From positions 45,882,191 to 45,946,190 of the forward strand of contig NC_134278.1 in the NCBI RefSeq assembly GCF_949628215.1: a DNA stretch of 64,000 nucleotides, in the 5' to 3' direction. Below the pieces are notes generated by a model. That model did not search any database. It worked only from the letters and a program-made list of their open reading frames with translations, and was not told the DNA's origin. The DNA is from Phalacrocorax aristotelis. Lineage: Eukaryota > Chordata > Aves > Suliformes > Phalacrocoracidae. Made by a program: the position numbers and the translations under genes. Shown here piece by piece: positions 14,301 to 26,300 of this stretch. Position 1 is the first letter of the stretch. Every line of letters begins with the position of its first letter.

Positions 14301-17300
14301 ATTAATATAGCTCATTCCTCTTATTCTGGTCAGAAAAAAACCACAATCAATAAAAGTACTTCTATAACTGTATCCATTGCAGGGGCTTAAAATCATCACA
14401 ATGCACTGTGCGGACATTTATGTTATGCATAGAGTACCACTTTTCACACCCACCAGTATGGTAAACACTGTGCATTACTCATGACTGCCTAATGCTGAAC
14501 TGCAAATAAAACCATATGCTAGAGTACAACCCACACACATACGCAGTGTGTAAAACACTTGACATTTTCATTTGTCTCATTACTGTGAAAAACGCTACTG
14601 ATCCAAGAATGCTTTTTTGTTACAACAGGAAATACTGCTTGGATAGCAAGGATCAAAAAGAATTGTAGAAAGACCTTCAGAAAGCAGAATTAACTTGTAA
14701 CAGAACCTTTTCTGAAGCCCACAGTTTATACACATTCAGTATTTCTGAAACCTACAAAGAGAAAGCTGTATATCTTTCTACCTTACCTGCATGACAGCAT
14801 TAAAAAAGCACGTATTTCCTAGATTATTTATTCCTTTGACTGGAACAGATGCACCATTACCAGAACCTTTTCCTTTCAGTATTTCACTTGCTTCACCGTG
14901 CTCTTCACGGAGTCGTATGATTTTTGATGAACCTATAATTAAACTACAGATTAACATTACTATATAATTGCAAAGTTTAATCAATTCAGTCCTTCCATGG
15001 ATTATGTTTATAATTTTTAACACACAGGAAAAGATACCTCAATGGTTAAAGCAGTTAAAAACTGTTTTATATAGTCTTTAAAAAAAAAAAAAAAAGATAT
15101 ATCAGCAGTTAGACCCCTGGAAAAAAAATCCCCCCAACAACTACAGATATCCAGCAAAATCTTCCACAACAAGTACATTGTCCCGTAAGACTGTAATTTC
15201 TTCAATTACCCAAGCAATAAATAAAGTAAAACTGGCTCTGTTAGTTCATTAGCAATAGGCACTTTAGATGTACGTTCATTAGACACACTAGCAACACCAC
15301 ACAAAGGCTGCTTTTTGGTGCACTTGAAAAGAAGTAACCAAAAGTTACCACCTGAACGCTGCAAGTCTTTATCAATTATCGCACTTCGTTTGAATTGCCT
15401 TGTACAAATCGGTCAACAGCCGAATCAGAACTGTTATCAGTTTCCCCAAACGCTACATTTGCTCCTTCACCCACCTCCCTGAGGAACTGTTAACACAACC
15501 CAAACGCATACAATGCTGCTGTTTGAATTTTATACAACAAAAACATTGATACAACTGCAATGGAATACGCTACCAGTATAATGTCCATGTATTTCCTTAT
15601 TTCACTCATTATTTAAATAGATGAGGGGCAGGAAAGTTAGACAGTCATTAACTTGTAGCCTAGAGGTAATGGCAAGACTTGAGATAATATTTAGCCTTGA
15701 ATTCTACTAGCAACTTTCATATTGTCATGGTTGCAGGACTAAATATGAACATTACTGACATCTGCAGTGTCTTAAATATTGATTAACAATGCATGTCAAT
15801 GTAAACGAGTTATGGACTTAATAGATGCCAAGAACTGTGATGCTGCAATCTCTGTCTTGACATATGAATTCACGTATCTGTTCTAATGAGTTTCACATTG
15901 AAGTCTCATTAAAGTGTTCTTGAGAAATAACTAGCAGACCTATTTACATTAATGAAATGCTCTTTTATGTACACTCCTAGGTAGTTTCTTGCTTAGATGA
16001 TGGAAAAATATAATTAAACAAAAAAGGAGTCATTAAAGTATCTACTGTCTCTGGCAATGAGCTTCTGACATAGTCTGCTTGTACCCTACAGTACTGTCAA
16101 GGCATAATTATTTTTCCAGATTGTATCAGAGTTAGTCAAAATGCAGTTAGAGGTGCTTTGCTGTTTAAAAACATTTTTACATGTTCTTGGTAATATTGCT
16201 TACACAGCTTTAAAATATTCTCCTTCCCCCGATGTGGAAAATCAAGACAGTACAAGGACAAACTAAGAGATCAAGACCTCCTTGAAAAAGCAGGCAACGC
16301 AACAAATGACAAATAGCTTGGGAGCTGCTCACACCCCGAAACAGTCACAGTTTTACGGGCTACAGGCAGCAACGCCTTTTCTTTGACATGCTTACAAGGG
16401 GCACACTACAGCGTCTGAGACTTGTCCACCCACACAGAGCTTCAAAAGAATCATAGCAGAAGAACTGAAGTTCTAAGGGCCTGCAACTTAAAGGCACTGC
16501 TCACTCTCAGAAATTCAGTAAGTGGAGATTTCCTCCCCTCAGAAAAGTGTGCCATACAGAGAAGTGCCGGGAGAAGAGATGGTTAAAAAGGAAGGAAAAA
16601 AAAAAAGCCAAAATTGTGTAAATAATTTGTGTATTAGTGTACCACAGTTGTTGCATTTATCCATCGGCATTCAAAAACATCTGGGACAGCACCTTAAAGT
16701 AAACAATGTTCACAAGGCCATCTGGACAAAACTGCAGGCAAAAATTAAAGCATAAGCATATGGAAAAGCAGATTTTTCTCTTCCCTTTAGCAGTACAGGA
16801 TGACAAATGTCAAACCTAGATCTGTCCACGCTTCACTGTGCTATGCTTTGCAGCACCACCTGGCTCTCCTTGCACAGCCACCAAATATGGACAGCACTGC
16901 CACAGCGGACCGTATCTGCAGGGCAAACTCGATAAAAGCATTTCACTTCATGGTTAAATGGCAGCTTCACACAAGTAGCAAGGTTCCATTTGCTAAACCT
17001 TACATATAAATTATTTAAGGGAGGGAAACCAAAGCCAAAGCATCCAGCTTTGCGATAAGAGCTGGATGAATAAGCAATTATAAAACACAATAAATGAGAA
17101 CCAGACATCCAATTGCCACAAAGCTGGATAATTAGTATAGGGATAAGGAGAAGTAGTAGTAAATAAAGAAAAGCCCTGTATGTTGTTACTGAAGTCTAGG
17201 AAATTCCTTTCATCCAGAGGGTTTTAATTACTGCCTCTTGACTTTTTAATAAATTTTACAAACACTATCCACGTGACATTTTACTAGGAGTTTTGTATCT

Positions 17301-20300
17301 GTGAAAAAGTCTTGACAGAAGAGTGCTGCTTTGCCATTACAAACATTATCTGCTGCCTCGCTTGTTCCACGCAGATATTTTTAAGGGCATATACAGAGCC
17401 AGAGGAGGGACAGCAGTTTTTAATTTAACTCTACTCAGTGTCCCCAGTTCAGTGATACATGACAGACAGGCCTGAAGCTGAATGTTTAGTTGACATGCGA
17501 AGGGTTGGTCAGTCTTAATAGAAGATGCTGGTAATGACTGTGATAGCTAATACTTCTACAGATTGGGGCTGGAGGGTCCTTCTGCAAGATTAACCCAAGG
17601 CTACAAGCATGTTATTAATCAAAAGGGTAATATGTAATTTTTTAAAGTGAATTTGCACTGGAATGTTTCATGGACTCTTGCCAACACAATCTTGCAATCC
17701 TGTAATGTTTTAACAGGGGTGCTTTTGGATATGAAAAATCACTTTTATGCCAGTATAGACACAACAAGGACCCCAGCAGAAGGATTCCATCGACATGGCT
17801 GTCATCTGCTGCTGCCCATGAGGGCCTTCTGCTCCTGGCCAAACACTATTTTGAGAAAATAAGTACTCCAAGCCATCCGGCTGCGTGCAGTAATACCTGT
17901 TACAAAGGACCTCGTTAATGTTAACAAGAGCAGGGCAAGTGAAAAGCACAAAAGGAATTAAATTTGTAGATTTATTTCATTCTGTAGTTCTCCATTACGT
18001 TTTTACAGAGTTGACATGGTGCCCCTCAACCTCTCTGCCCTTCTCAGGCACTGTGGACATCAGCCCCAGGCAAATACTTCAGCGTCTCTGACGGAGACTG
18101 TTCTGGGGCTCACACATTCAGACTACACCTCTCTGTCAGACTCCTGCTACAGTTTTGCTGTAGAGGTGGCCTTTCTATTCCAGTCACACAGGGAAAACTC
18201 TCACCCAAGTTGTGCCTTGGTCACCACAACCTTCTTTTCCCTCAACAAAGCATATCTGGTTGCAGAGACACCCTACCAGAGCGCTCTGCCAAGACCTGTT
18301 GCCCAGCTCTCCACCTGACTCATTACACCCTACTGACCCCCTCTTCCCTGGCACCAGCTTGGTGCCTGCCGCTGGTCCCACCATGACGTCCACCTCCAGC
18401 GCTCACTCCTTTGGCTCTCATACAGCTGCATTTGTGCTTAGGCGCAGCCTTCATGTTCAGCAAAGCTTCCCGACGTCACCCGGTGCTCCCCCATGCTAGC
18501 AATCCTCCTTCCCACCAGACCCAGAGGAAAGAGGACAGCAGTCAGAGTTGGCTCCTCTGCTACAGCTCTTGCTTGCAATTCACTCTTGTCTTGTCACTCT
18601 TTTCTTCAGCTTTTCTTTACCTACTTGCGCTCACCTGCAGTCTTGGCTCGCAAGCTCTCTGGAGGCCGTGAACATCGTTTTGTCCCACAGCTACACAGCA
18701 CTGGCCTCGTGGGTATGTGACTTAACATTCCTAAGCCCAACATTAACATGGACAATGATTCGGACCATGAATCAGAGGAAGTCACAGGTGCTGACACGTC
18801 CTCTTGCAAAAGACGTTCAGAAAACTTATCACAGGCTTCCTATCACTTTGTTTTGTATTTCAAATATTTGCAAGTGCACATAGACTTCTGTACCAACCTT
18901 GCTGAAACTGAGCTGTGCCTGGGGGTGCAGATGGTATGCAAGCAAGAAGATAAATGACATCCAATTTTTCTTTCAGCTGGAGGAATAAGCATTTTTGCTC
19001 ATCTTTTCAATGCAACTTTTTTTTTTTAATTAAAAATGAGCGTTCCAGGAATATGCACTTTTATTCCAAGGTCAAGCCTTTTCTATTGAATACAACACTG
19101 GTACTTCAGTCGAAGGTCTTCACAGTAAAAGCAAGGTTAATAGATTGCCTTTCTTTTACCAAGTTCTCATCATGCTGTATTATGAAATGCCACTAAATTG
19201 TCTGGCACACCTTTTTATTCAAAAAATTTAATTTTTTTTCTCAACACTGTACAACAATGGGAATCTAACCCTTAGAAAAACAGCATGGTTCTCTTCTGAA
19301 ATGGTCACTAGCTCTACGTTTTAAAAGCCCGATTTCCCTCACAGCGTTACAATCCTATCACATTAAATACTACAAACTGCAATTTTATTTTTCTCATTCT
19401 GCCAGAATGTTACAAACTAAAAAGCACATCTGCAGAGTGTGAAAAAGCAAGCTTTTGACTTGCAAGTACGTACATGGACATGAAAGGGAAGAACCCATGG
19501 ATAAAAATGACATAATGTCTAAAAAATTTTTGCCAATGATTCAGTTTTCATTTCCTTGCAACATGTGTAATTAACAGCAGCCCCTAACAAGTAAGTAAAC
19601 TTGAAAGAAAATTTATGACCGATAACGGAAATGTCTTTTTGCTGAAGCGTGTCTCAGATTTGGAGAATCAACATGTTCTGCTTTATTTTGCTAGTTAATT
19701 TTCTTTTTAAGCAGCTAGAATGGACTTGTATGACTTCAAGCTCCAAATTACATATAGTGAAAATCAGTTATGGAAGAATAAAATTATTTTTGTCAGTGCA
19801 ATCCTTTGTCAACTCCTAATATCCACAGACAAATACAAACCCAAAAAGTTATTCACCAGACTATTTGTTTTCCATACAAGTTAACACCTATTACTTGTAC
19901 TGTAAAATGATATGTTTTTAATCTTTGTTTTACATCAGTTATATCCACTAAAATAGAAATCAAGTTTCTAACTTTCACCTACTGGCAAATCTGGGCACAT
20001 GAACTTACTAGCAAAATCTCATTCCTCTGCTTGACCTTCCCAACAATAAATTTAACTACAAGATTTGAAAATAAATATTATTCCTTCCCATTCTGTTGCC
20101 ACACAAACCAATTTAATTAACTGCTCTATTAAAAAAAATTGAGTGTGCAACCTTATGTCTCCACCGACATCTAATTTGGCTTTTGTAAAGGAAAATACAC
20201 ATAATATTCACTTTCAAGACTGCAAAACAATTTATTTTCTCCAGCAAATGAGCAGACACGCAGATTGCAATGTCTCAGCATGGTTTCTGTGTACTACATG

Positions 20301-23300
20301 TGCATTATGTCCATGTGAAGCTCACAAGTGTGCCACACGGACAATACTGCACCTGCCTTTCTGTGAAAATCATCATGGCCTGCTAACCTTTTCCACAAAA
20401 CAAATTTCTGGGTGGTACACCCTAGAAAGCAATCTTGCTTTATACTTCCATCTTGTGCCCAACATGACCTCTTAACCAAGCAGACTCCTTTAAAAAAAAA
20501 AAAAAGAGGAGAAAAAAAAAGGCAGACATTGCTGGGTACAAGAAACCATAGGATCAGATGCGAAAATCACACAGCTGCAAGCATTCTTTTGGGAACCCAG
20601 CACTGGGATTTATCTCAATCGCTTAATGTAATTACAAAACTCAGTCATGTAGTAGTAATGTAATTTGCACATTTTTACAGCTGAAGTGAAGTTGAATCTT
20701 TATGAGAGGCTGAGTGAAAAGCAGGGATCCTGCTGCCACACTATTCCACCACATTAGTACCAAATGACAAGCATTTTGCTTTTGTTTATTTTCCAAGATG
20801 CATTAATTAGGAAATCTATATAACCCTCCCTTACATGTTTAAGCTGATTACTTTATCTTTAAATGACTCCTGCACTTTTGTAACCAAAAAAAAAAAACCT
20901 AGCAGCCCTCATCTGTTACTTATATCCATGTTCCTACTGCATTTCTGCAGAAATTTCTACACAATGCCCTTTGAATTTTAATAATGCACCATGCCAACCA
21001 GTTGTTACAACAGAAAGAAATTCAGACGTAAGATGAATTGTTGTTACAGTGCCACATTCTGATATGAAAATTAAGTATCTTCACTTTGGCTGCTTTTTAA
21101 GGAAGAAACAGAAACGAAATGAGGAAAAAAGAACAAGACTGATTTTTAAGTGGGAAATATGAATTATTAATTTCCAGTTCTACTCTAGTTGTTTCTGAGA
21201 AGTTATTCTTCACTTAATTAAAATTAGTTTATTTTTATTATGGGTGAATATGCAAAATAAATTTTAAAAAAGTAAGCAACTCAGAATTTAAAGGATGACA
21301 GTTACACTGAAAATATCACTGTTAAATGAAATAAAATGCTACACTTAAAAAATAAAAGATAACTTGTCAACAGTAGAATTAATTTTCACTGTTATACTTT
21401 ATGACCTTTGTTTTGTAGGCAAGAACATGAATTACACTTTGATTTCAGATTTTTTTTTTAATCCTTAAATCCTTAAAGGCAGTCTAACTTTGAAAAAAAA
21501 ATCTTAAGTTACATTTCTTTAGGGGAAGTACCAAGTGTGTCAGCCCAAGTATTTGACATAAAACAGAAAAGGCATTGCTGTTACATTGATCAAAGTGAAA
21601 CAAGAATGCCAGTCCTGCTTGGGAATTCCCTCTCACACATACCACTTACTTATCAATACACGGCTGTTTCCCAGCCTCTTCCAGCAAGCAGCCTGGCCCA
21701 AAGCAACAGGCCATGCCAGGCAAACAGCTTTTTCCTCTTTTCCTTGCCACTTAAGAAAACCCAACAAATCATCTTTGGGCCAACGTACCCAGAGCTCTCA
21801 AGAACAGGATCCAAACTGCCCAGCACAGCCATGCTCTCTGCCACGTGGAGAGGGTCACTGACTTCTGCTTTTAAAACGTTACTGGAAGTACACACACATG
21901 CTTGCTTTTTGCATGAAACAGGCTTGCACGTGAGCCTTAGCCCCTTCCCAGCATGGAGCAGGAGACATGACAGCCCTGCAGGAGCAACCTCCGCGCGCTG
22001 AGACCTCCTGCTGCCGAGGCAGCCATGCTGCAAGGCTTGCGCATGACTTCCTTAGCTTTGAAGGATGCCAGCGCGTCTATTCGCTCGCTCACAATCAGGC
22101 ACATTCGTGAACTGGAAGGATGAAGCGTAACTGTGCAGACCAGTAACACAGTCCAAGACACTGGGAAATCAGTCCATCACCAATTTAAAACTGCCCTGTA
22201 CCTCCCACCGCCTTGCAGGAGGACCCTTGTGCTGCCCACAACACGCCACTCGCCTGACGTCACCATTGCTGCCCAACTCCACCTTTTACGTCACTGTCGT
22301 GAACCTCCTTTTGCAAGGCACCAAAGCAAGCAGGGCCAACTCAGTGCACTGCTACCACAAAATGCACGACCGCAAACTGAAGCTGGATGAGAGCTAGTCT
22401 TTCATTTCAATGCCTGCTTTCAGAAACTGAAGGGAAAACTAGTTTAACTAAAATAAGGGGAAAAAAGAAAAAAAAAAAAAAGGAAAAAAAAAAGGTTTAT
22501 GCCCTAAACAGAAACAATAGAATTTTGTTTCCAGTTATAGAAAAGAGTTTCGAGTTTTATCAGGCAAATACTTAAATGAAATTATGCGTTTTCAAAACAG
22601 AGTATCAATATGAAACACAAATACATATGCAGCAGAAATATATTCTGCCCTGCTCCACTATACATATCTAATTTTTAAAAAATCCCGGGCCTAGTTTAAG
22701 CTTACTTTTCCTGAGTTAGTTTGGAATTTTGATTGCTTAATTCAAGAGATTTCACAAAAAACTTCTAAGCACCACACTGAAAACTTTAGATAATTTGAAG
22801 ATTTATAAATTAAGAATCTAAACATGAAGCACAGAGTCATATCATTCTGAAATTCTTAACCAGCAGTACAAAACCAGAATGAAACTGTTTCCATTAAATT
22901 AACTGAAACAAACATTACAGCATTTTCATCTGCAAGCAAGCTATAACATCCATTTATTATACGTAAACTTGAAACTGAGGCTGTGAACAGAAGTGAAATC
23001 ACATACTGTATTTTCACTGCTCCAAGCAAAAAAATGCAAAAAGTAGCAATCAATTTATTACAAATGAGTAATTTAACATACCACTTGTGACTAGATCAAA
23101 ATATAAAATATGTGCTTCTGAGTGGCCCTTCATTTTTCTTCTCAAAAAATATGTAACACCTATTAAAACCAGTAGGATTTATGTGCATGCAGCTAGAGGA
23201 ATACCTAGTGTAATTCAGTAAAGCAATTCTTTTCCATTCTTACTTCTAACCAGTTGATTACCTCTGCTAATAACTGCAACCAATTGTTTCAAAAGTTTAA

Positions 23301-26300
23301 GCAAGCTGGTTTTTTGTGAAGAAAATCTGGAATCCAATGTATTCTTTAAGTCACAAGCCAGAAATGCTGCTGAGTGTGTTACAGTAGGGATGAATAACAT
23401 CAATATTATCAAGAACAGACCGTTGAGGGCCACATGTACAAAGTTTTATCTACTGTTACATATATTGAGAAGATCTACTAGGCTCCTAACATAAGGAAAT
23501 AATTTAATGCTATTTTCTATTAATAGCAGTGAGCATTCTATCAATTAAAGCCCAATAACATAAATGAACAGAAAGCATTACATCCAACAACAGAGTACTA
23601 GAAGATCCACTTAAACAATTTTAATTAACTGTAAAAAACAAATTTAAATCAGAAACAAATCTAAGATGTGACACATCCGTACTAGGAAAACTCAATTCTT
23701 TTATGCTTCTATATAGTTTTTATGCATTAATTTATACGGCATCTTATTTAAGGTAACATCTTCTCTGCAATAAACTTTCTTCATTAAAGACAAGATTTGG
23801 AAAAACTGTCCTATAATGCCAAAAATGTTTTTAAAATGTAATCATACTGTACAAAAAAAAAGAAATTATGTTTTTGCAGGCATCACTTGCTCTAGTAATT
23901 GTGCAATTACAAACTGTATCATACTCATGTCGTACATAGTTTTTTAACTGTACATTTAACATGACTCAAAATCTGAAATGCTCATTTTTAGACACAGTAC
24001 ATTACAGACATCTCCAGATAAAACTATTTGTGTAAACTTACTTGGTTCAGCCCTGGAACCATGTTTCTGAAGGAAGTCAACTATCTGAGCCAAAACCTTT
24101 TTGTTGCAATGTGTTGACAGCTCTTCATCACACTCGTAACACCTAAACAAAAGAAGAAATGAACTGGAATTCAGGACATCTGGATGCACCTCCCATCTCT
24201 AACAAACCTCTTTAACAACCTTATGTAAATTACTTAAGCTCTAGGTTACAATTTTTCATACTAAAAAAAGGAATAAAATTTAATTCCCTCATCCCATATA
24301 CGCTCTTCTATAGATCAGCCCCATTTCACTGAGATAGTTACAGATTTAAATAATCAGTTTACAGTCCTGCGAATAATCACACACAAACAAGCAGGAAGGA
24401 CAAACTCCTATAACCAGCCAACTCTCTACAGAGCAAAATGGACTCAAACTCCTACCTTGGTATTGATTTGTGACCCCTCTGAGAATCCTAAGAACCAAGC
24501 CATTTTCCCTCCAGAAAGCCTGCCTTCCCTCTACATAAAGTATTCATTTTATCTGTCAGAATCATTCCTTTACCATGAGAAGACGCAGCTTTAAGTTACG
24601 AGTAGTTCTTATACGCAAGCATACGCGAACACCTGCATACTCACTCTTACCATATGATCCATGTGCTGAGGTTGATAACAATGCAATGAGGTTCTGTGCG
24701 TGCTGTTTGGAAGTGTTTCAGAGAATGCTGGCCTTCCGAGTTCTTACTACATCCCTAGAAATAGAAACATCAACACAGTAAAGGAAAGAAAGGGAAGTAG
24801 GAAGACACTATATTATTAGTAAATAAACTGCAAAAACTTTACTTTTCAAAATTAGACAGATAGCTATAGTGCCCTAAATACTCATTTAGCTTTCTCAAGG
24901 ATTGAGAGCGTTTAATATTCTTTATAATCCAGTATTATAAAGGTATCAATAAACTTTTTTTATTTAAATAAACACATTTTCTTTTTACTAATAAAGGAAA
25001 ACCAATGACAACACAAAACTAAAATCTCATCTTTTCTGTTTGGAAAAATCAGTTAAAAGTATAGAAAATCATTAAGTTTGTCTTAACTTAATAAATAATT
25101 CCCAGCTTTTGAATAAGTATTGAACAAGTATCAATAGACATTCAATTATGCCATTCACAAAAGTAAGAATTCTCAAAAAAAAAATGTTAATTAAATGACT
25201 ATGTAGCATTTTAGACCACAGAGGATCAAGGAAAGGACAGCATAGGTAACCCTCACTGTTGAAGAATGCCAAGTGCATTCCAGACAGCAAATACAGAAGG
25301 CACATAAATTGGTTTTGTACTAAAAAGCAACTCAGAACACACCATTTATGTACAGCAACTTCAAGAGAAAGCATTTGCAATTTTTCAAGTATCTATAGAG
25401 TGGGACTTAGAAGATTCAGGACCGGTCTCTGAACCAGTTTTGGAGGCTATTAACAGCATAAACATGAAAAAGCACGCAGATTTACCTCCTTTTAAAAGCC
25501 CACCTTAACCACAATTTTTCAGAGAGAAGCTATGTGAGTCCTCCTCAGATCCATTTATCTACCTTCTGAAGCGCGATAACAGCACAGTTCTTTGTAAAAT
25601 TAAACCTGTTCAGATAACACTGGTAGGAGCTGGCTTCTGTCCTTACTATAGCGAGACCTACTGAAAGTCTAAGAAAACTGTGAAATGCTTTGTTGAGGCA
25701 ACTATTAGCTGAACCAAGTGTGACACGACCTGTAAACTGAATTGTTCTGTATCAGGCTTTACTCCACCCACAGGACAGAAACCTACACAAACCCTTGGGG
25801 TCAGAACCTGCCATTTTAAACTCTGAGGCTATGGTTTGACGTTATAACTGATCCAATCTACTGGCTAGCTGGCTCAAAAAACAGTATTCTCACTCCTGCA
25901 CAGTCCTTTCTCCCTGGTTTCAATCAAATCTAGCAATTGAACGTCAATACTTCAAGTTGATTCAGCAATATACATATCCATTTTTTCATTCACTTGTATT
26001 TGCAGGATCTTCTCCCAGATGAGCTAGCTGAACGGATGCATTTTGCAACCACACAGTTCCTGGAGCCAATTCTCCGTAAGTGGCAACAGCATGCAGACAA
26101 AGAACAGAGAAAAGGCAGGAGCATCACTTACTACTTGTGATGCTGAACCGTACCATAACACATCAAGCTAACCCAAAACACTGCTGAAAACCAGACAAGA
26201 AGAATGTAAGGCCACATCCCACTCCACTGAAGCAGCTGAAGCATGGACTCTCACAACTAAGCAGTTACATCACACTCTTTCACTGAAGGTTCCATACTGG

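Noticed and set aside
24575-24781. 68-codon plus-strand open frame
   Set aside because: It is the shadow of USP45 exon 4, whose minus-strand translation matches the zinc-finger UBP domain and splices in frame.
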